Origin: Halostella litorea
Lineage (GTDB): Archaea > Halobacteriota > Halobacteria > Halobacteriales > Natronoarchaeaceae
DNA: 64,000 nt
NCBI RefSeq assembly: GCF_004785955.1
Contig: NZ_SJER01000001.1
Location: 1,393,690-1,457,689, forward strand
Direction of reading: 5' to 3'
Position numbers and translations under genes: made by a program. The notes below the pieces were generated by a model, which did not search any database, had not been told where the DNA came from, and was given only the letters and a program-made list of their open reading frames with translations. This document shows, piece after piece, positions 15,872 through 23,663 of this stretch. Numbering within the stretch: the stretch's first letter is position 1; every line of letters begins with the position of its first letter.

Positions 15872-16993
15872 TCACCCGACCGCGGAAGCGAGGGCCAGCG
15901 CCACCCCGGCGTCGGTGAGGAGGCGCTGGAGGGCGAAGGCGAGTGCGGGCACCCACACCGACCGCGTCCGTTCGTACCCGACGCCGGCGGCGGCCGCGAC
16001 GACCGTCAGCGCGAGGCCGTAAGCGACGAACAGCCCATCGGCCGGCCTGACCGACGCCACCGCGCCGAGGACGAGCGCGACGACGACCACGCCGACCGCC
16101 GCCGCGACCGCCGGCCGGTCGGCGTCGAGCGGGCCGGCGGCCGCGGCCCGCGCGGCCACGAACGCACAGAACACCGCCGCCAGCGCGACGGCCCCGACCG
16201 TCGCCGCCGTCGCGACCGGGTCGGCCCGCCCGCCGACGCGGATCTGGACCGCGCCGAGACCGACCAGCGCCGTGACCGCGGCGACGGCCCCGTTCGGCCC
16301 GACGCGCCCGCGCAGGTCCGCCTGGACCGCGCCGTTGTAGAGAACGGCCGTCCCGCTCCCGACGAGCGCGGCCGGCAGCGCCGCGTCCGCGAGCAGCGCC
16401 GCCGCCGACCGCCGCGGGCCGAACACCCCGCCGACCGGGCCGAGAAAGACCGCGTTCCCGCGGGCCGCCAACGCGGCGACCCACCCCAGGCAGGCGACCG
16501 CCGCCACGAGGCCGACCGCGCCGGCGACCGGGAGGGCGTCGCGGGCCGGGCCGGTGAACCGCACGCCGACGCCCCGCAACCGGGCGTAGCCGACGCCGAG
16601 CGCCCCCATCGCCACCCCGCCGACCAGCAGCGCGGAGACCGCGTCGTCGGGGAACGCCGGGAGCGCCGCGGCGCCGAGGAGTCGGTACGCCCCGGCGAAC
16701 CCGACCAGCGCCGTCGTCCCGCCCACCGAGAGCAGCGCGTCCCACTCGACGCCGCGACCCCAATGGCCGGCGACGGCGACGTACGCGGCGGTCGCGAGGA
16801 CCGCGTAGACGGCCGCGCCGACGGCCTGCGGCCCCGCGACGGCCGAGAGGCGGTCGACCACCGTCCTCACGACCGCCGGGAGGAACCGCTGCAACAGAAG
16901 CGACGCCACCAACAGCGCGAACACCGGCCCGTACGCGCTGACGGCGGGGCTATCGCTCGCCGGGACCGTCCGACGGAGGGGTCGGGGGACCAT
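15872..16993 (-). CDS. Polytopic membrane protein, degenerate CPBP-like
   Basis: 373 aa, extremely Ala/Val/Gly-rich, about ten hydrophobic segments. The C-terminal Y-E-R-T-R-S-V-W-V-P-A-L-A-F-A-L-Q resembles motif 3 of CPBP (Abi/CAAX protease-like) proteins with Phe where the metal-binding His would be. N-G-A-V-Q-A-D-L-R-G-R-V resembles motif 1 with the E-E pair lost. If related, it is probably not a protease. ATG 16993 has no clear promoter. It is divergent from the trpS leader region. Function unknown; an ordinary uncharacterised membrane protein is the alternative. Confidence 0.7.
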   Translation of the reverse strand: MVPRPLRRTVPASDSPAVSAYGPVFALLVASLLLQRFLPAVVRTVVDRLSAVAGPQAVGAAVYAVLATAAYVAVAGHWGRGVEWDALLSVGGTTALVGFAGAYRLLGAAALPAFPDDAVSALLVGGVAMGALGVGYARLRGVGVRFTGPARDALPVAGAVGLVAAVACLGWVAALAARGNAVFLGPVGGVFGPRRSAAALLADAALPAALVGSGTAVLYNGAVQADLRGRVGPNGAVAAVTALVGLGAVQIRVGGRADPVATAATVGAVALAAVFCAFVAARAAAAGPLDADRPAVAAAVGVVVVALVLGAVASVRPADGLFVAYGLALTVVAAAAGVGYERTRSVWVPALAFALQRLLTDAGVALALASAVG

Positions 16994-17119
16994 GTTTCGG
17001 TACTGCTTTCGGTTCGTCCGGGTGTGGGATAAAGGTGGAGGCCGCCACGGCGCGATCCCCCGTCCCCGCCCGTTCGACGCGGCGCGTACGCCGCTCGCGA
17101 CGTCGCCCTCCCTCGAAAC

Positions 17120-17130
17120 GCTTTTTTCGG
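17120..17130 (+). promoter_or_regulatory. TATA-like element of the trpS leader transcript
   Basis: GCTTTTTTCGG at 17120-17130, centred about 28 bp before ATG 17152. This is the usual haloarchaeal TATA-to-start spacing for leaderless mRNAs, so transcription should begin at or next to the leader ORF start. Confidence 0.55.
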
Positions 17131-17151
17131 CGCGCCGGCTACGGGGTCCCG

Positions 17152-17232
17152 ATGCAGTCCGCTCCCGCGACGCGCTGGCGCTGGCAGCCCCCGGGAGCGG
17201 ACAGTGTCGGCGGCGCGGTCGGCGCGGCGTAA
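17152..17232 (+). CDS. 26-aa Trp-codon leader peptide upstream of trpS
   Basis: Short ORF, ATG 17152 to TAA 17230-17232, with the probable transcription start at its first codon. The peptide contains T-R-W-R-W-Q: two Trp codons at positions 9 and 11 in a 26-residue peptide (17176-17178, 17182-17184). The TAA is followed 4 nt later by a GC palindrome, and trpS begins 79 nt after the stop. Clustered cognate codons ahead of a synthetase gene are the hallmark of ribosome-mediated attenuation leaders. The same length and arrangement recur before pheST at 57708. That it is translated, and the regulatory role, are inferences. Confidence 0.7.
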   Translation: MQSAPATRWRWQPPGADSVGGAVGAA

Positions 17233-17270
17233 CCCGCCGCCCGGGCGGCCGGCGCTCACTCGCTTTCTCT
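17209..17270 (+). promoter_or_regulatory. Attenuator-like alternative hairpins before trpS
   Basis: GCCGCCC/GGGCGGC (17236-17249) is a perfect 14-nt palindrome followed by a pyrimidine tract (GCTTTCTCTC, 17262-17271), resembling a terminator. GGCGGCG (17209-17215), inside the leader ORF, is exactly complementary to CGCCGCC (17235-17241), the left arm of that palindrome, so the two structures exclude each other. A ribosome reaching the stop would cover the first segment; one stalled at the Trp codons would leave it free. In such GC-rich DNA chance pairing is common. Confidence 0.5.
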
Positions 17271-17310
17271 CGCGAACCGCCGTCCGACCAGCCGCGACGC
17301 CACCGACACG

Positions 17311-18546
17311 ATGCCGAACGACACAGCCACGACCGACGACGCACAGCCAGCAGACCAGCCGAACGCGGACGGGACCGGCGCGGACGCGCCGAGCGGGAGC
17401 CTTCCGCCTGCAGTCGCCGGGGTGCGGCCCCGCGCGGTCGGCGACGAGGAGTACGACCGCGTGATAGAGCAGTTCGGGGCGACCCCCGTCACCGCCGAGC
17501 AGGTCGGCCGCTTCCCCGACCACCCGCTGGTCCGGCGCGGCGTGTTCTACGCCGGGCGGGACCTCGATCCGTTCCTGGCGGCCGCCGAGCGGGGCGACCC
17601 CCACTCCATCGTCACGGGCGTCGGCCCCTCCGGGCCGCTCCATCTGGGCCACGTCTTTCCCTTCTACTTCGCGAAGGCGCTGCAGGAGCGGACGGGCGCG
17701 CACGTGTACGTCCCCGTCTCCGACGACGAGAAACTGTTCACGCGGGACCTGACCGCCGGGGAGGTCCGCGGGCACCTCCGCGAGAACCTGCGGGACCTGC
17801 TCGCCGTCGGGTTCGACCCCGAGCGGACGCGGATCGTGATAGACACCGCCGACGCCGGCGCGCTGTACCCGCAGGCGACCCGCTTTGCCGCCGGGATCAC
17901 CCAGTCGACGGTCGAGGCGACGTACGGCGAGCCCCGGAACGCCGGCGAGTCGTTCTACCCGGCGATGCAGGCCACGCACCTGCTGCTCCCCCAGCTCGTC
18001 CGCGGGGAGCACCCGACGCTCGTCCCCATCGCGGTCGACCAGGACCCCCACGTCCGCGTCGCGCGGGACGTCGCCGGCAAGGCGGCGTACGACGTGCGAA
18101 AGCCCGGCGCGCTGCTGTCGACGTTCCTGCCCGGTCTCGGCGGCCCGGGGAAGATGAGCAGCTCCGACGACGCGCCGTCGATCCGGCTGACGGACGACCG
18201 CGAGACGGTCGCCGAGAAGGTGAACGGCCACGCCCACTCCGGGGGCCGTGGGAGCGTCGCCGAGCACCGCGAGCACGGCGGCGACCCGGCGGTCGACGTC
18301 GCCTTCCGCTACCTCCACGCCTTTTTCGAGCCCGACGACGCCGAGGTCGAGCGACTGGCCCATGAGTACCGCGCCGGCGACCTGCTCTCGGGCGAACTGA
18401 AGGCCGCCGCCATCGAGCGCATCGCCGACTTCCTCGACGCCCACCGGCGCCGGCGCGCGGCGCTGGGCGACCTCCGCGAGGAGCTCGCGCCGTACCGGCT
18501 TCGCGAGGCCGAGCGCGCCCGCCTGCGGGCCGACACGCCGGAGTAG
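17311..18546 (+). CDS. trpS: Tryptophanyl-tRNA synthetase, first copy (leader-associated)
   Basis: 411-aa class I synthetase that charges tRNA-Trp. The ATP-binding HIGH motif appears as H-L-G-H at 111-114 in G-V-G-P-S-G-P-L-H-L-G-H, and KMSKS as K-M-S-S-S-D at 281-286. The binding segment V-D-Q-D-P-H-V-R-V-A-R-D is conserved. The first 40 residues are a low-complexity acidic extension. ATG 17311 follows 78 nt of untranslated RNA after the 26-codon leader ORF. A second, clearly different TrpRS lies at 55387-56946. This copy is shorter and lacks the Cys-containing C-terminal segment of the other, so it may be an auxiliary, tryptophan-responsive isozyme. Confidence 0.93.
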   Translation: MPNDTATTDDAQPADQPNADGTGADAPSGSLPPAVAGVRPRAVGDEEYDRVIEQFGATPVTAEQVGRFPDHPLVRRGVFYAGRDLDPFLAAAERGDPHSIVTGVGPSGPLHLGHVFPFYFAKALQERTGAHVYVPVSDDEKLFTRDLTAGEVRGHLRENLRDLLAVGFDPERTRIVIDTADAGALYPQATRFAAGITQSTVEATYGEPRNAGESFYPAMQATHLLLPQLVRGEHPTLVPIAVDQDPHVRVARDVAGKAAYDVRKPGALLSTFLPGLGGPGKMSSSDDAPSIRLTDDRETVAEKVNGHAHSGGRGSVAEHREHGGDPAVDVAFRYLHAFFEPDDAEVERLAHEYRAGDLLSGELKAAAIERIADFLDAHRRRRAALGDLREELAPYRLREAERARLRADTPE

Positions 18547-18578
18547 GGTTCAAGTGGGGCCGCCGCGAGCCGTCACGC

Positions 18579-19439
18579 ATGACCGACGACGACGCCGCCC
18601 GCTCCCCCGAAGCGGCGTTCTCACTGCTGTCGAACGAGACCCGCTTTGCGATCCTCCGGGCGCTGTACGACGCCGACGACCGGTCGCTGTCGTTCTCGGA
18701 GCTGCGCGAGCGGACCGGCGTCCGGGACAGCGGCCAGTTCAACTACCACCTCGGCAAGCTCGTCGGCGTGTTCGTCGGGGAGGTCGACGACGGCTACGCG
18801 CTCCGGTACGCCGGCAGGCGGGTGATCGGGGCGGTGCTCTCGGGCGCGTACACCCGCGAACTGACGGTCGACCCGGTCCCGGTCGACGGGCGCTGCTTCG
18901 ACTGCGGCGGGGGGCTCGAAGCGACCTACCGCGACGAGCGCGCCCGGATCGGCTGCCGGGACTGTGGCCTGTCCGTGACGGAGTTCGGCGTCCCGCCGGG
19001 GCTGGTCGAGGGGTACGACCGCGAGGAACTCCCCTACGCCTTCGACCGCTGGATCCGGACCCAGATGTCGCAGTTCTTCGCCGGGTTCTGCCCGCGCTGC
19101 CTCGGGCGGATGCGGACGACGGTGGACGACGAACCGGACGACGACCTGGGCCTCCCGGGGCTGACCCACGCCTGCGACCGCTGTACCTTTTCGTCGGTGT
19201 CGGTCGTCGGCTCGGCGGTCATCGACCACCCGGCGGTCGTGGCGTTCCACCACGACCACGGCGTCGACCTCCGCGAGACGCCGCTGTGGGAACTCGACTG
19301 GCTCATCTCCGACCGCCACGAACTGCTGTCGACCGACCCGTCCCGCGTCCGGGTGGTTGTCCCCCTCGACGACGAGACGCTGCTCGTCGACGTCGACGCC
19401 GACGCGACCGTCGACGGGTACGAGCGGCGGTCGGCGTGA
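18579..19439 (+). CDS. ArsR-type regulator with zinc-ribbon C-terminal region
   Basis: 286 aa. An N-terminal wHTH (about 8-85) carries F-S-L-L-S-N-E-T-R-F-A-I-L-R-A-L, then L-R-E-R-T-G-V-R-D-S-G-Q-F-N-Y-H-L-G-K-L as recognition helix. A region follows with C-F-D-C...C-R-D-C (one zinc ribbon) and C-P-R-C...C-D-R-C (a second), then a C-terminal alpha/beta domain. This arrangement is widespread in haloarchaea; the ligand is unknown. It begins 32 bp after trpS and could be cotranscribed, although a TATA-like element cannot be excluded. The downstream MFS exporter has its own promoter. Confidence 0.83.
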   Translation: MTDDDAARSPEAAFSLLSNETRFAILRALYDADDRSLSFSELRERTGVRDSGQFNYHLGKLVGVFVGEVDDGYALRYAGRRVIGAVLSGAYTRELTVDPVPVDGRCFDCGGGLEATYRDERARIGCRDCGLSVTEFGVPPGLVEGYDREELPYAFDRWIRTQMSQFFAGFCPRCLGRMRTTVDDEPDDDLGLPGLTHACDRCTFSSVSVVGSAVIDHPAVVAFHHDHGVDLRETPLWELDWLISDRHELLSTDPSRVRVVVPLDDETLLVDVDADATVDGYERRSA

Positions 19440-19462
19440 GCGCCCCGTCGTGTATGAATCCT

Positions 19463-19505
19463 TACAGAAACGCGCATCTGTTTCGGACGAAACAGAAACA
19501 TAATT
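19463..19505 (+). promoter_or_regulatory. Operator and promoter of the MFS exporter
   Basis: TCTGTTTCG-GA-CGAAACAGA (19477-19496) is an inverted repeat with 9-bp arms. The word CAGAAAC also occurs upstream (19465-19471) and at the right flank (19493-19499). A TATA-like ACATAATTC follows (about 19498-19506). Operator repeats directly upstream of a TATA box suggest repressor- or activator-controlled exporter expression, possibly by the adjacent ArsR-type protein. Confidence 0.55.
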
Positions 19506-19545
19506 CTGATTACAGTTATGCCGGTCGGGGCGCTCCGATCCGGAC

Positions 19546-20850
19546 ATGCGATCGCTGCTCCGGAACCGCGACTTCGCGCGGCTGTTCGCCGGCCGGCTGG
19601 TGACGAACGTCGGCGACAGTGTCTACTACGTCGCCGCGATGTGGCTCGTGTACGCCCTGACGGACGACCCGCTGTACTCCGGCGTCGCCGGCTTCCTGAC
19701 GATGGCCCCCGCGGCCCTCCAGTTCCTGTTCGGCCCGCTGGCTGACCGCTGGCCGCTCCGGCGGGTGCTCGTCGGCACCCAGGTCGCGCAGGGCGTGCTG
19801 GTGCTCGTCGTCCCGCTGGCCGCGGCGCTTAGCGCGCTGTCCGCGCCGCTGGTGCTCGCGGTGATGCCGACGCTGGCGCTGCTGAACCAGCTCGTCTACC
19901 CGGCGCAGACGGCCGCGCTCCCGCGGATCGTCGAGGACGACGAACTCGTCGACGCCAACTCGGCGTTCTCGCTGGCCTACCAGGGGACCGAGACGGTGTT
20001 CAACGCCGTCGGCGGCGCGCTCGTGGCGCTCGTCGGGGCCGTCTCCCTGTTCCTCGTCGACGCCGTCACGTTCGCCGTCGCGGCGGCGCTGTTCGCCACG
20101 TTGACCGTGCCCGAAGCCGGCGACGACGCCGCGACGGCCGACGAGCCGGCGGGCGCGCCAGCCGAGGGAACGGCTGCGGACGACGCCGACCCGGACGCGA
20201 CGCCCGTGGCCGACGGCGGCACCGACCCCGGCTACCTCGCACAGCTCCGCGAGGGGATCGACTTCCTCCGCGGGACGGTGCTTTCGCTGACCGTCCTCGG
20301 CGCGGCGTTCGTCAACTTCGCGGCCGGCGCGACGTTCGCGGTCCTGCCCGCGTACGCGGACACGGTCGGCGGGGCGGGCGCGTACGGGGTCCTCGCGGCG
20401 GCGCTCGCCGCCGGGAACTTCGGCGGCGCGCTCCTGGCCTCGCGGCTGGAGCACCTGCCGTTCGGCCGGCTCAGCGTCGCCTGCCTGTCGGTCAGCAGCG
20501 TGCTGTGGACCGCCTCGGTCCTCGCCGGGCCGTTTCCGGCGACGGTCGTCCTGTTCGGCCTCGCGTTCGTGCCGGTCGGCGTCGTCAACGTCCTGCTGGC
20601 GGCGCTGGTCCAGTCGGGCGTCCCGGAGGGGATGGTCGGGCGGGTGAGCAGCGTCCTCGGGAGCGCGTCGCAGGTCGCAACCCCCGTCGGATCGCTGGCG
20701 GGCGGGGCGGTCGCCGGCGCGATCGGCCCCGGGGTCGTGCTCGCCGCGGGCGGCACGTTCATGGGCCTGTTCGCGCTGTACTGGGCCGCCGTGCCCTCGA
20801 TGCGCCGGATCCCCCCGGTCCACGAGGTGTCGCTGACGGGGCCGGCGTGA
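19546..20850 (+). CDS. MFS exporter (EntS/MFS_3-like)
   Basis: 434-aa 12-helix transporter resembling the enterobactin exporter-like subgroup. It starts R-N-R-D-F-A-R-L-F-A-G-R-L-V-T-N-V-G-D-S, typical of MFS_3, and carries G-P-L-A-D-R-W-P-L-R-R-V-L as loop 2-3 motif. A hydrophilic acidic linker (about 190-225) separates the two six-helix halves. ATG 19546 lies about 45 bp after a TATA-like element and inverted-repeat operator. Likely exports a hydrophobic compound; the substrate is not recognisable. Confidence 0.88.
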   Translation: MRSLLRNRDFARLFAGRLVTNVGDSVYYVAAMWLVYALTDDPLYSGVAGFLTMAPAALQFLFGPLADRWPLRRVLVGTQVAQGVLVLVVPLAAALSALSAPLVLAVMPTLALLNQLVYPAQTAALPRIVEDDELVDANSAFSLAYQGTETVFNAVGGALVALVGAVSLFLVDAVTFAVAAALFATLTVPEAGDDAATADEPAGAPAEGTAADDADPDATPVADGGTDPGYLAQLREGIDFLRGTVLSLTVLGAAFVNFAAGATFAVLPAYADTVGGAGAYGVLAAALAAGNFGGALLASRLEHLPFGRLSVACLSVSSVLWTASVLAGPFPATVVLFGLAFVPVGVVNVLLAALVQSGVPEGMVGRVSSVLGSASQVATPVGSLAGGAVAGAIGPGVVLAAGGTFMGLFALYWAAVPSMRRIPPVHEVSLTGPA

Positions 20851-20905
20851 CCGTCCCCGTCCGCGGTGGCGAACGCTTAAACCGGCGTATCGCCTACCGC
20901 CGTGC

Positions 20906-21454
20906 ATGCAGCACGTGAAGATTCCGCAGGACCGCATCGGCGTGCTCATCGGCGAGGGCGGCGAGACGATGCGCGAGATCGAGAGCCGGGCCGAGGTGCG
21001 ACTCGACATCGACTCCGAGAACGGCTCGGTCAGCATCGACAAGACGGGCGACCCCATCCGCGGCCTGAAGGGGCCGGACATCGTGAGAGCCATCGGTCGC
21101 GGCTTCAAGCCCGAGACCGCGCTAACGCTTCTGGACGACGAGATGATGATGTTCGACCTGGTCGACATCGACGCGGCGGCCCGGAACAAGAGCGACCTGA
21201 AGCGCAAGAAGGGCCGGCTCATCGGCGAGAACGGCCGGACCCGCGAGCTGATGGAGGAGCTCACCGGCGCGTCGGTCGTCATCTACGGCTCGACGCTTGG
21301 CGTCATCGGCGACCCCGAGCAGGTCGAGATCGTCCGCGAGGCCGCCGAGATGATCCTGGAGGGCGCGCCCCACGGCTCCGTCTACTCGTTCCTCGAACGC
21401 AAGCACAACGAACTCAAGCGCCGGGGTATGGAGTACCACCAGTTCCCCGGATAG
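20906..21454 (+). CDS. KH-domain ribosome-processing protein Pno1/Dim2
   Basis: 182-aa RNA-binding protein with two KH domains. KH1 is about 1-80 with the G-x-x-G loop I-G-E-G-G-E-T-M-R-E-I; KH2 is about 90-175 with G-R-L-I-G-E-N-G-R-T-R-E. It ends with R-R-G-M-E-Y-H-Q-F-P. This is the archaeal Pno1/Krr1-like family acting in 16S rRNA 3'-end maturation and small-subunit assembly. The upstream CGCTTAAACC about 30 bp before the ATG is a TATA-like element. It precedes the thermosome gene, which has its own strong promoter. Confidence 0.93.
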   Translation: MQHVKIPQDRIGVLIGEGGETMREIESRAEVRLDIDSENGSVSIDKTGDPIRGLKGPDIVRAIGRGFKPETALTLLDDEMMMFDLVDIDAAARNKSDLKRKKGRLIGENGRTRELMEELTGASVVIYGSTLGVIGDPEQVEIVREAAEMILEGAPHGSVYSFLERKHNELKRRGMEYHQFPG

Positions 21455-21550
21455 CGGGACGGAAACCACACTTAAACCCCTCCCTTGTGACGACGTAACA
21501 CGACACCCCGTGGGGGTTCGTGCGGCGGTTTCCCACGCCGTGTCCGGTAG

Positions 21551-21560
21551 TTTTATATAG
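21551..21560 (+). promoter_or_regulatory. TATA box of the thermosome gene
   Basis: TTTTATATAG, among the best TATA matches in the window, is centred about 31 bp before ATG 21587, giving a very short leader. It sits in an AT-rich island after the CCCCGTGGGG hairpin at about 21511-21520, which could terminate the pno1 transcript. Confidence 0.7.
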
Positions 21561-21586
21561 AATCCCATTCAACCTGTAGCTTGATT

Positions 21587-23284
21587 ATGGCACAGCAGAT
21601 GGGCAACCAGCCACTCATTGTACTTTCCGAGGACAGCCAGCGAACCTCCGGGAAGGACGCGCAGTCGATGAACATCACGGCCGGGCAGGCCGTCTCCGAG
21701 GCCGTCCGCACGACGCTCGGCCCGAAAGGGATGGACAAGATGCTCGTCGACTCGACGGGCGACGTCGTCGTCACGAACGACGGCGTGACCATCCTCAAGG
21801 AGATGGACATCGAGCACCCGGCGGCCAACATGATCGTCGAGGTCGCCGAGACACAGGAGGACGAGGTCGGCGACGGCACCACGAGCGCCGTCGTCGTCTC
21901 CGGCGAGCTCCTGAGCCAGGCCGAGGACCTGCTGGACCAGGACATCCACGCCACCACGCTTGCCCAGGGGTACCGTCAGGCCGCTGAGGAAGCCAAGAAC
22001 ATCCTCGAGGACGTCGCCATCGACGTCGACGAGGACGACACCGAGATCCTCACCCAGATCGCCTCCACGGCGATGACCGGCAAGGGCGCGGAGAGCGCCC
22101 GCGACGTGCTCGCGGAGCTCGTCGTCGACGCGGTCCGCTCGGTCGCCGACGAGGACGGCATCGACACGGACAACATCAAGGTCGAGAAGGTCGTCGGCGG
22201 CTCCATCGAGAACTCGGAGCTCGTCGAGGGCGTCATCGTCGACAAGGAGCGCGTCCACGAGAACATGCCCTACTTCGTCGAGGACGCCGACGTCGCCGTG
22301 CTCGACGACGCGCTCGAGGTCAAGGAGACCGAGATCGACGCCGAGGTCAACGTCACCGACCCCGACCAGCTCCAGCAGTTCCTCGACCAGGAGGAGGAGC
22401 AGCTCAAGGAGATGGTCGACACGCTCGCCGACGTCGGCGCGGACGTCGTGTTCGCCGAGGACGGCATCGACGACATGGCCCAGCACTACCTCGCGGAGGA
22501 GGGCATCATCGCCGTCCGCCGCGTGAAGTCCAGCGACGCCGACAAGCTCGCCCGCGCGACGGGCGCCCGCGTCGTCGGTAACCTCGACGACATCGAGGCC
22601 GACGACCTCGGCTTCGCCGGCAGCGTCGCCCAGAAGGACGTCGGCGGCGACCAGCGCATCTTCGTCGAGGACGTCGAGGACGCCAAGTCCGTCAGCCTCA
22701 TCCTGCGCGGCGGCACGGAGCACGTCGTCGACGAGGTCGAGCGCGCCATCGAGGACTCGCTCGGCGTCGTCCGCGTCACGCTCGAGGACGGCAAGGTCCT
22801 GCCCGGCGGCGGTGCCCCCGAGACCGAGCTCGCCCTGCAGCTGCGCCAGTTCGCCGACAGCGTCGGCGGGCGCGAGCAGCTCGCCGTCGAGGCCTTCGCC
22901 GACGCGCTGGAGGTCAACCCGCGCACGCTGGCCGAGAACGCGGGCCTCGACCCCATCGACTCGCTGGTGGACCTGCGGAGCCAGCACGACGCCGGCGACA
23001 CCGCTGCCGGCCTCGACGCCTACACGGGCGACATCATCGACATGGAGTCCGAGGGCGTCGTCGAGCCGCTCCGTGTGAAGACCCAGGCCATCGAGTCCGC
23101 CACCGAGGCGGCCGTGATGATCCTCCGCATCGACGACGTCATCGCGGCGGGCGACCTCTCCGGCGGTCAGGTCGACCCCGACGACGGCGGCGACGACGGC
23201 GGCCCCGGTGCCGGCGGCCCCGGCGGTATGGGCGGCGGCATGGGCGGCATGGGCGGTATGGGTGGCATGGGCGGCGCGATGTAA
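21587..23284 (+). CDS. Thermosome (group II chaperonin) subunit
   Basis: 565-aa CCT/TCP-1-like chaperonin subunit assembling into the double-ring ATP-dependent protein-folding machine. Conserved pieces: [13 protein letters not shown] near residue 44, the ATP motif G-D-G-T-T-S near 95, and G-G-G-A-P-E-T-E-L near 410. The C-terminus is a long G-G-M repeat tail (from about residue 540) protruding into the cavity, as in haloarchaeal CCT proteins. ATG 21587 was chosen over a TTG 6 nt upstream because of the TATA spacing. The gene ends just before a large structured intergenic element. Confidence 0.97.
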   Translation: MAQQMGNQPLIVLSEDSQRTSGKDAQSMNITAGQAVSEAVRTTLGPKGMDKMLVDSTGDVVVTNDGVTILKEMDIEHPAANMIVEVAETQEDEVGDGTTSAVVVSGELLSQAEDLLDQDIHATTLAQGYRQAAEEAKNILEDVAIDVDEDDTEILTQIASTAMTGKGAESARDVLAELVVDAVRSVADEDGIDTDNIKVEKVVGGSIENSELVEGVIVDKERVHENMPYFVEDADVAVLDDALEVKETEIDAEVNVTDPDQLQQFLDQEEEQLKEMVDTLADVGADVVFAEDGIDDMAQHYLAEEGIIAVRRVKSSDADKLARATGARVVGNLDDIEADDLGFAGSVAQKDVGGDQRIFVEDVEDAKSVSLILRGGTEHVVDEVERAIEDSLGVVRVTLEDGKVLPGGGAPETELALQLRQFADSVGGREQLAVEAFADALEVNPRTLAENAGLDPIDSLVDLRSQHDAGDTAAGLDAYTGDIIDMESEGVVEPLRVKTQAIESATEAAVMILRIDDVIAAGDLSGGQVDPDDGGDDGGPGAGGPGGMGGGMGGMGGMGGMGGAM

Positions 23285-23663
23285 GCCGACCTTTTACGCT
23301 GCACTCGGGCGCTTCGCGCCCTCGTTCGGTAAAAGGTCGATCAAAATCACGTCGTCACCCCCTCGGGGACGCCGACGGCGTCCCGTCGAGGGTTCCTCGG
23401 ACCGTTCGCTCGGGCTGAGGCCCTCGCTCACGGGTGCAGACGTTGCAGACGGCCTGCCCTTCCCCGGGTCGCGCGCCCCGCCGCCTATTGCGGCGCGACG
23501 CGCTCCCGGCCACGGCAGGCGTTCGACCCACCGCCCCGCACCGCGCGCCGACTGACCCCGTATTCTTTATTGGCCGACTCGCCAGCGGCGGCGCTGCCGG
23601 GCGGGACTCCGCGAAACCAGCGGTTCCGGTTCAACTAAGTATTGCGCGCCTGGAGGTTCGCGC
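23285..23663. other. Structured intergenic region after the thermosome gene
   Basis: 379 bp without a gene. CGACCTTTTAC (23287-23297) and GTAAAAGGTCG (23329-23339) form an 11-bp stem starting two bases after the stop, enclosing an inner GGGCGC-TTC-GCGCCC hairpin (23307-23321). More GC-rich complementary runs follow to about 23530. A TATA-like TTCTTTATTGG (about 23562-23572) and AACTAAGTAT (23632-23641) precede the next gene. The first hairpin is a likely terminator or 3' stabiliser of the chaperonin mRNA; the rest is unexplained. Confidence 0.6.
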
